A stretch of 11,093 nt of DNA from positions 1 to 11,093 of the forward strand of contig MNXL01000270.1 of NCBI GenBank assembly GCA_001871755.1, in the 5' to 3' direction. Within the stretch, counting starts at the first letter, position 1, and each line of letters begins with the position of its first letter. Shown one piece after another: positions 1 through 6,342 of the stretch. This stretch comes from Anaerolineae bacterium CG2_30_64_16. Lineage in GTDB: Bacteria; Chloroflexota; Anaerolineae; CG2-30-64-16. The notes beneath the pieces are model-generated. The model was not told where the DNA came from. It saw nothing but the letters and a program-made list of their open reading frames with translations, and made no database searches. A program made the position numbers and the translations under genes.

Positions 1-428
1 TGCCCCTCGGCCATCTCGACAAAGCGCTGATCGGTCTGCCGGGACGATTCCGCCATCTCGCGGGCCATCTGCCGCTGTGCCTCGGCCATCTCGACAAAGC
101 GCTGATCGGTCTGCCGGGACATCTCGGCTAACTCGTGGGTCGTCTGCTTCTGGGCCACGGCCAGCTCAGCAACCCGCTGATCGGTCTGCTTTTGCGCGTC
201 AGTCAGCGCTCCCACCGATCGATCGGTGTGCCGTTGCGCTTGTGCCAACTGCCTCACCTCTCCGATCAGCGTTGTCAGCCCCTGCTTGAGTGCTTGAGTA
301 TCCGCCGCGCGCTGAACCTCCAGTTCGCGCAGAACGGTCAGCACCCTCACCAGACTGGCCGTCTGTGGTGGTGTAAAGACCCGCTCGAGCTCCAGTGTCA
401 TCTCTTGGGATGTCATCAAGTCCAACAT
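1..428 (-). CDS. Repetitive coiled-coil protein, N-terminal part (C-terminus beyond window)
   Basis: Reading down from ATG at 428 gives 142 residues without a stop, so the gene runs off the left edge. GAGGTG sits 6-7 bases upstream of the ATG, and a promoter-like TTGCTG-N17-TATACT lies upstream (487-515). The protein begins MLDLMTSQEMTLELERVF and soon becomes a long heptad-type helix rich in Q, E, R, A and M. A 25-residue unit (SRQTDQRFVEMAEAQRQMAR plus EMAES) starts to repeat. At DNA level 41 bases at 5-45 recur exactly at 80-120, a 75-bp period. There is no signal peptide or membrane segment. Proteins of this plan in Chloroflexota and cyanobacteria often carry a C-terminal nuclease-like domain (DUF3782 type). 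That is family knowledge and cannot be seen here. Another minus frame from GTG at 435 (78 codons) lacks coiled-coil character and is treated as a shadow. Confidence 0.75.
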   Translation of the reverse strand, partial: MLDLMTSQEMTLELERVFTPPQTASLVRVLTVLRELEVQRAADTQALKQGLTTLIGEVRQLAQAQRHTDRSVGALTDAQKQTDQRVAELAVAQKQTTHELAEMSRQTDQRFVEMAEAQRQMAREMAESSRQTDQRFVEMAEG

Positions 429-486
429 AGCACACACCTCGCCAATCATGTAGCCGACGCCTCGGGCTGGCTACTACCCGTCACTG

Positions 487-515
487 AGTATACCACACCC
501 GTGACGTACCAGCAA
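487..515 (-). promoter_or_regulatory. Sigma70-type promoter for the coiled-coil gene
   Basis: On the minus strand TTGCTG (515-510) is followed by exactly 17 bases and then TATACT (492-487). The -10 matches consensus at five of six positions and the -35 at three. It lies about 59 bases before the ATG at 428 and after the end of the CPBP protease gene, so the coiled-coil gene probably has its own promoter. Confidence 0.5.
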
Positions 516-540
516 TTGACCCCTGACTATCAAGACCGTC

Positions 541-578
541 GAGGGATAAATAAGGAAGGGCGCCGCAACGGTCGCACC
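541..578 (-). terminator. Weak terminator candidate after the CPBP protease gene
   Basis: Directly after the TAA at 579-581, the minus strand can pair GGTGC (578-574) with GCGCC (563-559), including one G-U pair. A pyrimidine-rich tract (CTTCCTTATTTA) follows. The stem is only five base pairs and the T-run is interrupted, so this is a weak candidate. Confidence 0.25.
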
Positions 579-1688
579 TTACATGTTCTGCAACAGCCCC
601 AGGAACGTGATGACGCCCAGCGACATGTTGTAGGTGGCGTGGGCCAACATCGCAGTGGTGGTGTTGAAGCGGCGCCGCAGCAGGCCCAGGATCAGTCCGA
701 TCAGGAACACGAGCAGTGTGGAGAAACTCAAGCCGTAGTTGCTGTGAACCAGCGCGAAGAGCAGGCTCGTCAGGATCAGGCCAAAGCGTGGCTGCAACGC
801 GCCCCGAAAGATGCTCTCCTCGCCCAGTGCGGCCGCCAGCCCCAGCGTCAGGATTCCCGGCGCCGAGGTCATCAGCGGGCCGATCATCTGCTCGGTTAGC
901 CGCGCCACGTCGGGGTTTTCCCCGAACCCGACCAGACCGGCCAGGAATTCCACCAGCAGGGCCACCGGCGCCATCAGCAGGCCGACACCCAGCCCGACCA
1001 ACGTTTGCCGCCACGTCGGCACGACGATCCCCAAACGCGCTAACGCCAAACCCAACCCCCGCCGCGCCAGCCACCCCACGCCGATCACCGCCATGATCGC
1101 CAGCGTAACGTCCTGGGCCCAAATGCCGCCAGTCGGATTGAATTGGATCCCCGCGGCCGCTTCGGACTCCAGCATCCCGGCCAGAGTATCCAGACCCACA
1201 GCCAACGTGAACAGCAGATTGACCAGGATCAGCGAGATGTAGGAGAGCGCGACCGCGTGCACTGGGCTACGCGAATCAAATCCTGAGATCCAGTGGCCGA
1301 ACCATCGGCGCACCGGTGGCAGCAACAGGATCAGGCCGAGCAGCGCGGGCAGCCACAACGCCATGCCCATTTCCGGCAACGCGGCCGGGTCCAGGCCGCG
1401 CGTCTGCAGTGAAACAGCGAAACCGGACGCCGAACTCTGCGCCAGCCAGCCCAACCCCTGAAACAGCAATCCAAACAGCATGGCCAACCCGTAGAGCACG
1501 ACCAGGGCCGTGTACGCGATCAGCGACAAGACTCGCGCCGAGTTGCTGGCCGACTTACGGACCAAGTCGCCGGTCGGCTCGCGGGCCGAGTCGACAAGCG
1601 TCTCGACCCGCTTCCGCTCCGCCAGATTCGCCACCCAGAGGATCAGGAGCAACGGTACAAACAACGCCAGGGTGAGTAGAATATCCAC
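579..1688 (-). CDS. CPBP-family intramembrane metalloprotease
   Basis: 369 residues with many hydrophobic helices, including one at the extreme N-terminus (about residues 3-20) and a cluster from about 190 to 365. The C-terminal third has the three motifs of the CPBP/Abi family (PF02517, type II CAAX prenyl endopeptidase-like): EESIFRG (E290, E291, R295), FALVH (F311, H315) and HATYN (H350, N354). These acidic and histidine residues form the intramembrane metal site in the family. The natural substrate cannot be inferred. The start is GTG at 1688, preceded by GAGGAA about four bases upstream. The N-terminal 180 residues are longer than the core domain and contain a charged cytosolic-type loop around 21-48. 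The gene lies 171 bases downstream of phoU, is probably transcribed separately, and has no evident role in phosphate uptake. Confidence 0.85.
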   Translation of the reverse strand: MDILLTLALFVPLLLILWVANLAERKRVETLVDSAREPTGDLVRKSASNSARVLSLIAYTALVVLYGLAMLFGLLFQGLGWLAQSSASGFAVSLQTRGLDPAALPEMGMALWLPALLGLILLLPPVRRWFGHWISGFDSRSPVHAVALSYISLILVNLLFTLAVGLDTLAGMLESEAAAGIQFNPTGGIWAQDVTLAIMAVIGVGWLARRGLGLALARLGIVVPTWRQTLVGLGVGLLMAPVALLVEFLAGLVGFGENPDVARLTEQMIGPLMTSAPGILTLGLAAALGEESIFRGALQPRFGLILTSLLFALVHSNYGLSFSTLLVFLIGLILGLLRRRFNTTTAMLAHATYNMSLGVITFLGLLQNM

Positions 1689-1710
1689 GGGGTTCCTCGC
1701 CAGGCACAGT

Positions 1711-1742
1711 GGTATACTAAGCGCATTGCGGTGTTCGGGTCA
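1711..1742 (-). promoter_or_regulatory. Weak promoter candidate for the CPBP protease gene
   Basis: On the minus strand TAGTAT (1719-1714) lies 25 bases before the GAGGAA ribosome site of the protease gene. The hexamer 17 bases upstream is TGACCC (1742-1737), a poor -35. Only the AT-rich -10 supports this call. Confidence 0.2.
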
Positions 1743-1764
1743 CACTCGCATTCGAGTCACACTC
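1739..1764. repeat. Two direct copies of GTCACACTC, 17 bp apart
   Basis: GTCACACTC occurs at 1739-1747 and again at 1756-1764. Both copies lie in the phoU-protease spacer, just upstream of the possible -10 of the protease gene. They could be an operator or only short repeat debris. Confidence 0.35.
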
Positions 1765-1769
1765 ACGCA

Positions 1770-1799
1770 AGCGGGCGTCCAGGTCGCTGGATTCCCGCT
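1770..1799. repeat. GC-rich inverted repeat downstream of phoU
   Basis: AGCGGGCGTCCAG (1770-1782) faces CTGGATTCCCGCT (1787-1799) across a four-base loop. Eleven of 13 positions pair. It is about 60 bases past the phoU stop and could end phoU transcripts, but no T-run follows. Its sequence resembles dispersed hairpin (REP-like) elements. This hairpin and the direct repeats above are all I see in the 1689-1859 spacer. Confidence 0.45.
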
Positions 1800-1859
1800 C
1801 GCGCAGGACTGACGCGGTGGGGGTGGGCAGTATGCAGCACGCAGTCCGCGCTGCCGCCC

Positions 1860-2525
1860 TCACACGTTCAGCTCGGCCAACTCCCCCGTCACAGAATAGA
1901 TCACGCGCTCGCCGATGTTGGTGGCGCGGTCGGCGACCCGTTCGAGCTCGTGGGCCACCTGGATGAGTTGCGTGCCGGGGCCAATCATGCGCGGGTCCTC
2001 CAGCATCCGGCTGAGCACCACGTTGAAGGTCTGCTTGTAGAGCGCGTCCACCTGGTCATCCGCTTTGCACACGGCATCCGCCTCGACCAGATCGCGCGTC
2101 GCATACGCGCGCAGGGCACGATCCATCATCGCCAACGCCATCTGGCTCAGCCGCGGGATGTCACCAAATGGAATCGGCCGGAGGTCCTGCATCATCCGCA
2201 GACAGATCTTGGCGATCTTTTTGCCGTGATCGGCGATCCGTTCCAGATCAGTGACGACGATCAGCGCCGCGACGATGACGCGCATGTCCCCGGCCATCGG
2301 CTGCTCGGTGACCAACAGGGCATAACACTCGCGTTCGATCTCGAACCGCCGCCGGTTGATGGCTTCATCATCGACAATCACCTGCCGCGCCGCTTCGACG
2401 TCGCCGGCGATCAGCACCTCGACCGCGCGAGCCACCGCCTGCCGCGCCTGGCTGCCCAGTTGCAGGACGTCCTCATTCAGTTGTCCCAGATGTTTCTCGA
2501 ATTGCATGCGCACGCTTGCAGTCAT
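1860..2525 (-). CDS. phoU: Phosphate signalling protein PhoU
   Basis: 221 residues from ATG at 2525. GGAG lies six bases upstream, which favours this start over an in-frame TTG at 2543. The protein is two repeated three-helix-bundle PhoU domains (PF01895). Each ends in the expected metal-binding signature: DLERIADHGKKI at 93-104 and ELERVADRATNI at 193-204. Length is typical (about 215-240). In well-studied bacteria PhoU sits at the membrane between PstB and PhoR. It keeps PhoR from activating PhoB when phosphate is plentiful, and it restrains uptake. Here it is the last gene of the phosphate block, separated from pstB1 by 214 bases of tandem repeats and without a clear promoter. I cannot tell whether it is read through from pst or made separately. 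Confidence 0.95.
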   Translation of the reverse strand: MTASVRMQFEKHLGQLNEDVLQLGSQARQAVARAVEVLIAGDVEAARQVIVDDEAINRRRFEIERECYALLVTEQPMAGDMRVIVAALIVVTDLERIADHGKKIAKICLRMMQDLRPIPFGDIPRLSQMALAMMDRALRAYATRDLVEADAVCKADDQVDALYKQTFNVVLSRMLEDPRMIGPGTQLIQVAHELERVADRATNIGERVIYSVTGELAELNV

Positions 2526-2545
2526 AAGTTTCTCCAGTAGCAAAT

Positions 2546-2655
2546 GGCAGATGGCGGCTCATCGCCCGGCAGATGGCGGCTCATCGCTCGGCAGATGGCG
2601 GCTCATCGCTCGGCAGATGGCGGCTCATCGCTCGGCAGATGACGGCTCATCGCTC
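2546..2655. repeat. Five tandem copies of a 22-bp repeat
   Basis: The unit GGCAGATGGCGGCTCATCGC plus two bases runs head to tail at 2546, 2568, 2590, 2612 and 2634. Copy 1 has one change near its end and copy 5 has one change (GATGAC). There are no spacers between copies. The array begins 20 bases upstream of the phoU ATG. The unit itself looks built from the 7-mer GGCAGAT that follows it. Confidence 0.95.
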
Positions 2656-2696
2656 GGCAGATGGCAGATGGCAGATGGCAGATGGCAGATGGCAGG
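2656..2696. repeat. Heptamer array (GGCAGAT)x5
   Basis: Five exact GGCAGAT units at 2656-2690 plus a partial GGCAGG to 2696, continuing directly from the 22-bp array. The first seven bases of the 22-mer are the same GGCAGAT, so the longer unit may have grown out of the heptamer. Confidence 0.95.
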
Positions 2697-2697
2697 T

Positions 2698-2745
2698 TGT
2701 CACCGTGTCGCCGTGTCACCCTGTCACCTTGTCATCCCGTCACCC
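2698..2745. repeat. Octamer array (TGTCACCN)x6 running into the pstB1 stop codon
   Basis: Six 8-base units: TGTCACCG, TGTCGCCG, TGTCACCC, TGTCACCT, TGTCATCC and CGTCACCC. The last unit contains the TGA stop of pstB1 (2740-2742), so the array overlaps the end of the coding sequence. TGTCA resembles half of the E. coli Pho box, but the 8-bp period and GC-rich units fit the general repeat pattern of this window better. Confidence 0.9.
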
Positions 2746-3558
2746 ATACCGCCCGGTCACGTAGTCCTCGGTCCGCTGGTCGGTGGGACGGGTGAAGATG
2801 CGCTTGGTCTCGCCAACCTCGATGATGGTGCCGGTCTTGAGGTGGCCGGCCGGCGCGTCAACCGAAGCATCAACCGGAGCGTCAACCGGAGCGTCAGCCA
2901 GCATCATCATGGCGGTGATGTCGGACACCCGGGCGGCCTGTTGCATGTTGTGGGTCACGATGACAATGGTGTAATCGTGCGCCAGTTCGCGCATCAGGTC
3001 CTCGATCTTGAGGGTCGTGATCGGGTCCAGCGCGGAGCATGGCTCGTCCATCAGGATCACCTGCGGCTTGACCGCGATGACGCGGGCGATGCAGAGCCGC
3101 TGTTGCTGGCCCAACGAGAAGCTGAGCGCGTCCTGGCGCAACTTGTCTTTCACTTCGTCCCACAAATCCGCGCCGCGCAGGCTCGCCTCGACCGCGTCCG
3201 CCAGGTCGCCGTTGCGATACATCCCGAGCACCCGCGGGCCGAACGCCACGTTGTCGAAGACCGACTGCGGGAACAAATTGGGACGCTGGAACACCATGCC
3301 GACCCGTCGGCGCAAGTCTACCACATTCGCGCCAGACGCGTAAATGTCCTGGCCGTCCAGCAGGATGCGCCCTTCGATCCGCGTGCCCTTGATCGTGTCG
3401 TTCATCCGGTTCAGACACCGCAAGAAGGTAGACTTGCCACAGCCGGACGGCCCGATCAGCGCGGTGATCTGTTGCTCCGGGATCTCAATAGAAACATCCG
3501 ACAGCGCCTGTTTGCTGCCGTAATAGAAGTTGAGGTGTTCGACGGTGATATTGCCCAT
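2740..3558 (-). CDS. pstB: Phosphate ABC transporter ATPase PstB (copy 1, degenerate signature, Ala-Pro-Val-Asp insert)
   Basis: 272 residues. This is a nucleotide-binding subunit that drives phosphate import through PstC/PstA at the inner face of the membrane. Visible motifs: Walker A GPSGCGKST (36-44), Q-loop VFQRPNLFP with Q91, Walker B VILMDEP (D171, E172), D-loop SALDP and switch H203. It ends in the PstB tail EDYVTGRYG. Two features are odd. The signature that normally reads LSGGQQQRLCIAR is FSLGQQQRLCIAR (147-159), with the first Gly replaced by Leu (L149). A stretch at about 221-241 carries APVD-type repeats encoded by 12-bp units (2855-2902), lengthening the loop before the C-terminal strand. 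The ATG at 3558 follows the pstB2 TAA by five bases, and AAGGA overlaps that junction, so translation is likely coupled. Confidence 0.95.
   Translation of the reverse strand: MGNITVEHLNFYYGSKQALSDVSIEIPEQQITALIGPSGCGKSTFLRCLNRMNDTIKGTRIEGRILLDGQDIYASGANVVDLRRRVGMVFQRPNLFPQSVFDNVAFGPRVLGMYRNGDLADAVEASLRGADLWDEVKDKLRQDALSFSLGQQQRLCIARVIAVKPQVILMDEPCSALDPITTLKIEDLMRELAHDYTIVIVTHNMQQAARVSDITAMMMLADAPVDAPVDASVDAPAGHLKTGTIIEVGETKRIFTRPTDQRTEDYVTGRYG
2855..2902. repeat. In-frame 12-bp minisatellite inside pstB1
   Basis: Four 12-base units, 2855-2866, 2867-2878, 2879-2890 and 2891-2902, based on GCGTCAACCGGA. On the coding strand they give the insert DAPVDAPVDASVDAP near residue 230. The unit is a multiple of three, so copy-number change keeps the frame. 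Confidence 0.85.
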
Positions 3559-3563
3559 ATTCC

Positions 3564-4334
3564 TTATCCGAACCGGCCGGTGACGTAGTCCTCGGTCCGT
3601 TTATCGTGCGGCGTGGTGAAAATCCTCTTGCCAGGTTGATATTCGATCAGTGCCCCCATCAGGAAGAACGCGGCGTGATCAGCCACGCGGGCGGCCTGCT
3701 GAACGCTGTGCGGAACGATGATGATGGTGTAGTGCTGTTTCAGCTCCAGGAGGGACTCCTCCACCTTGGCCGTGGAGATCGGATCCAGCCCTGAAGTAGG
3801 CTCGTCCAGCAGCAACACCTCGGGCTCCAGCGCCAGGCTGCGCGCAATGCACAACCGCTGTTGCTGGCCGCCCGACAGCGCGCTGGCCGGACCGTCCAGG
3901 CGGTCCTTCACCTCATCCCACAACGCTGCCTGCCGCAGGCTGCGCACCACGATCTCCTCCTGCCGCGAACGATCCCGTTCGCCGGCCAGTCGGGGGCCGT
4001 AGAGCACGTTTTCCCGGACCGTGCCGGGCAGCGGCAACGGCAGCGCGAAAACCATCCCCACGCGGCGGCGCAGTCGAGCGATGTTCGTCCCGGTCGCGTA
4101 GACATCTTGCCCGTCCAGCAGGATTTGCCCCGTCAGGTGCGTGCCCTCCACCAGGTCGTTGAGCCGGTTGATCAGGCGCAGCAGGGTCGTCTTGCCGCCG
4201 CCGGCTGGGCCAAAAAACGCGGTCACCGCGTTCGCTGGCACGTCCAACGTCACGTCCCGCAGCACCTCTTCGCCGTCGTACGCGTAGCTCACGTGCTCGA
4301 TGCGGATTTTGGGGTTCGCGATTTCAGTTAGCAT
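3564..4334 (-). CDS. pstB: Phosphate ABC transporter ATPase PstB (copy 2, Q-loop variant)
   Basis: 256 residues, close to the usual PstB length. Motifs: Walker A GPAGGGKTT (42-50), intact signature LSGGQQQRLCIAR (153-165), Walker B VLLLDEP (D177, E178), D-loop SGLDP and switch H209 in VPHS. It ends EDYVTGRFG. The segment that should be VFQ-NPFP is VFALPLPLP, so the Q-loop glutamine is Ala97. From memory, this VFALP-type Q-loop marks a recurrent second PstB lineage in other bacteria; that should be checked. The ATG at 4334 has only weak purine-rich sequence before it. The gene is followed five bases later by pstB1, and two adjacent, divergent PstBs in one operon suggest a heterodimer. Confidence 0.95.
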   Translation of the reverse strand: MLTEIANPKIRIEHVSYAYDGEEVLRDVTLDVPANAVTAFFGPAGGGKTTLLRLINRLNDLVEGTHLTGQILLDGQDVYATGTNIARLRRRVGMVFALPLPLPGTVRENVLYGPRLAGERDRSRQEEIVVRSLRQAALWDEVKDRLDGPASALSGGQQQRLCIARSLALEPEVLLLDEPTSGLDPISTAKVEESLLELKQHYTIIIVPHSVQQAARVADHAAFFLMGALIEYQPGKRIFTTPHDKRTEDYVTGRFG

Positions 4335-4353
4335 CGACTTTCATTCCATCAAA

Positions 4354-4381
4354 CGTGTTGCGTGTTGCGTATTGCGTGGCG
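4354..4381. repeat. Short heptamer array CGTGTTG in the pstA-pstB2 spacer
   Basis: CGTGTTG at 4354 and 4361, CGTATTG at 4368 and CGTGGCG at 4375 form four consecutive 7-base units. Beyond them are fragments such as GCCATCAGCCATCTGCCA that match heptamers seen near phoB. The spacer is 86 bases and shows no promoter or terminator. Confidence 0.7.
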
Positions 4382-4420
4382 CCATCAGCCATCTGCCAGG
4401 CGACAATCCGCAATCTCCCT

Positions 4421-5281
4421 TCACCACTGCCGGCGCCGCCTGAAGTAGCTACGGATCACCGTCGCGACGACGTTCAGCGACAACACCAGCGCCAGCAGCG
4501 CCAGCGCAGTGCCGTATTGCACCTGGAGCGGCATCCCCGGCACCTGGGTGCTGATGACGTAGAGGTGATATGGCAGCGCCATGGTCTGGTCAAACGGAGA
4601 TTGCGGCAGCCGCGGCAGGAAAAAAGCGGCCACGGTGAACAGGATCGGCGCGGTTTCGCCCCCTGCCCGCAGCAGTCCCAGGATCACCCCGGTGATGATG
4701 CCGGGCAAGGCCTGCGGCAACACGATGTTGCGGATCCCCTGCCAGCGCGTGCCGCCCAGGCTGGCGCTGACGGTGCGGAACTCCATCGGGACGGCGCGTA
4801 GCGCTTCCTCCGACGTACTGATGATGATCGGCAGCGTCATGATGGCCAGCGTCAGGGAACCGGCCAGGATCGACGTCCCGAACCGCAGGAAAAGCACGAA
4901 CAGGCCTAACCCGAACAGCCCGTACACCACCGACGGGATCCCCGCCAGGTTGACGATGGCCAGCCGGATGGCCCGCGTGAGCCAGGTGTCACGGGCGTAT
5001 TCCGACAGATAGATGGCCCCTCCCACGCCGAACGGGATCGCGGCCAGCGCGGCGCCCAGCGTGAGCAGCAGTGTACCGACGATGGCCGGAAAAATGCCAC
5101 CCGCCTTCATCCCGTCCCGCGGCATGGTCGTCAGGAACTCCCAGTTGATCGCGCCGATCCCCTTGAGGATGATGGCGCCGACCACCAACAGGATCGGCAG
5201 GACCACGAGCAGCGCCGCCAGGACCAGCACGCCGAAACCGATCCGCTGCACCACATAGCGCCGGGAACTGATCTCTTGCAT
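4421..5281 (-). CDS. pstA: Phosphate ABC transporter permease PstA
   Basis: 286 residues, typical for PstA. One half of the membrane channel, paired with PstC. Six hydrophobic segments can be placed at about 13-39, 62-92, 104-132, 138-158, 190-222 and 256-276. The cytoplasmic EAA-type loop that docks on PstB is ASLGGTRWQGIRNIVLPQAL (173-192). The MetI-like fold signature GETAPILFT lies at 208-216. The N-terminus is short and basic, and the protein ends RRRRQW. The start is ATG at 5281, whose A is shared with the pstC stop (TGATG), a one-base overlap implying coupled translation. The reading frame stays open far upstream inside pstC, but that part is an out-of-frame shadow of pstC. Confidence 0.95.
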   Translation of the reverse strand: MQEISSRRYVVQRIGFGVLVLAALLVVLPILLVVGAIILKGIGAINWEFLTTMPRDGMKAGGIFPAIVGTLLLTLGAALAAIPFGVGGAIYLSEYARDTWLTRAIRLAIVNLAGIPSVVYGLFGLGLFVLFLRFGTSILAGSLTLAIMTLPIIISTSEEALRAVPMEFRTVSASLGGTRWQGIRNIVLPQALPGIITGVILGLLRAGGETAPILFTVAAFFLPRLPQSPFDQTMALPYHLYVISTQVPGMPLQVQYGTALALLALVLSLNVVATVIRSYFRRRRQW

Positions 5282-6180
5282 CACCGCAGACCTCCCCGCC
5301 GGCGCTTCTGGAACAGCGCCGAGGCCGCAGTCAGGTTGATGACGAACGTCAGCACGAACAGGATGATCCCGATCCCGAACAGCGCGTGATAGTGGGTGCT
5401 GCCGGCAGCCACTTCGCCCATTTCGGCCGCGATGGTAGCCGTCATGGTGCGGACCGGCCGGAAAAGCGAGTCGAGGCTCACCGGCATACGCGCCGCGTTG
5501 CCGGTCACCATCATCACCGCCATCGTCTCGCCGATCGCGCGGCCCATGCCCAACATCACCGCGGTCACGATCCCGGAACGCGCCGCCGGCGCCACCACCC
5601 GCCAGATCGTCTGCCATGACGTCGCGCCCATGGCCAGGGCCGCGTCGCGGTAGCTTCTGGGCACCGCGTCCAGCGCGTCCTCCGCCACGCTGATCAGCGT
5701 CGGCAGCGCCATGTAGGCCAGGATCAGCGCGCCGGTGAACGCGGTCAGCCCGGTCGGCGCGCCGAAGACCTGCCGGACGAGCGGAGCGATCAGCGTCATG
5801 CCGAAAAAGCCCAACACCACCGACGGGATGCCCGCCAGCACCTCGATCATCGGCTTGAGGATCTCGCGCGCCCAGCCCGGCGCCACCTCGCGCACAAAGA
5901 CTGCGGTCGCCACCCCGAGCGGCAATGCGATGACGATCGCGGTGACCGTGATGAGGGCAGACCCGAGGATCAGCGGCAGCGTGCCGAACAAATCGAACGT
6001 CGGATACCAGCGCGTCCCGAACAGGTTGCCCGGCGCGATCTCGAAGAAGGCCGGCACGCCTTCCCGCAACAAAAACAGAAAGATGAGGAGCACGAAACCG
6101 ATGGCCGAAAAGCCCGCCACCCGGACGAGGGCTTCGACGGCGAATTCGGTCCAGCAGGTAGGAGTTGTTTTGCTCATCAC
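5281..6180 (-). CDS. pstC: Phosphate ABC transporter permease PstC
   Basis: 299 residues, the other channel subunit. Membrane segments at about 21-38, 65-92, 112-137, 146-166, 202-224 and 266-289. The EAA loop is YRDAALAMGATSWQTIWRVV (177-196), followed by a helix with GRAIGETMAVMMVTGN (213-228), as in PstC proteins. It ends KRRRGGLR. The start can be GTG at 6180 or ATG at 6177; AGGA at 6191-6188 is seven bases from the GTG and ten from the ATG, so GTG is slightly favoured. The TGA overlaps the pstA ATG by one base. Upstream is a 249-base structured spacer separating it from pstS, which may let the binding protein be made in excess over the membrane subunits. Confidence 0.95.
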   Translation of the reverse strand: MMSKTTPTCWTEFAVEALVRVAGFSAIGFVLLIFLFLLREGVPAFFEIAPGNLFGTRWYPTFDLFGTLPLILGSALITVTAIVIALPLGVATAVFVREVAPGWAREILKPMIEVLAGIPSVVLGFFGMTLIAPLVRQVFGAPTGLTAFTGALILAYMALPTLISVAEDALDAVPRSYRDAALAMGATSWQTIWRVVAPAARSGIVTAVMLGMGRAIGETMAVMMVTGNAARMPVSLDSLFRPVRTMTATIAAEMGEVAAGSTHYHALFGIGIILFVLTFVINLTAASALFQKRRRGGLR

Positions 6181-6203
6181 GTGGCTTTCCTGTGGGGGTA
6201 GCA

Positions 6204-6226
6204 GGGATTGGGTATTGGGTATTGGG
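6204..6226 (+). repeat. Plus-strand G-quadruplex motif in heptamers
   Basis: GGG runs at 6204, 6210, 6217 and 6224 are separated by ATT, TATT and TATT, which meets the usual four-run quadruplex pattern. A further GGGGG lies at 6194-6198. This is the template strand for pstC, placed just upstream of its ribosome site. Confidence 0.6.
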
Positions 6227-6232
6227 TATATT

Positions 6233-6336
6233 GGTAACTTGGTATATTAGTATGTTGGTAAATTGGTAAATTGGTAAATTGGTATGTTGGTAAATTGGTA
6301 AATTGGTAAATTGGTAAATTGGTATGTCGGTAACTT
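6233..6336. repeat. Octamer array (GGTAAATT)x13, left arm of the pstS-pstC spacer
   Basis: Thirteen consecutive 8-base units from GGTAACTT at 6233 to GGTAACTT at 6329. Seven of them are exactly GGTAAATT, and the rest differ at one to three positions (GGTATATT, AGTATGTT, GGTATGTT, GGTATGTC). No base is gained or lost between units. The array is complementary to the TACCAATC-type units on the other side of the spacer. Confidence 0.95.
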
Positions 6337-6342
6337 GGTCAC

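Noticed and set aside
199..435. 78-codon minus-strand ORF starting with GTG at 435
   Set aside because: It is in another frame from the 142-residue coiled-coil reading, which has a better ribosome site and a coherent heptad protein.
135..899. 254-codon plus-strand ORF
   Set aside because: It lies opposite the coiled-coil gene and the CPBP protease. It is rich in Q, H and R with no domain, as expected of the reverse of GC-rich coding sequence.
2546..2655. Possible CRISPR array (regular 22-bp units)
   Set aside because: Units are directly head to tail with no variable spacers, and no cas genes are near.
2698..2745. TGTCACC repeats as an E. coli-type Pho box for phoU
   Set aside because: The period is 8 bp and not 11, the units are GC-rich, and the array overlaps the pstB1 stop like other repeat arrays here. 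The pstS upstream box is far better.
5282..5617. N-terminal extension of pstA
   Set aside because: The extra 112 codons are an out-of-frame reading of pstC with Gly/Arg/Asp-rich composition. The TGATG junction gives a proper start at 5281.
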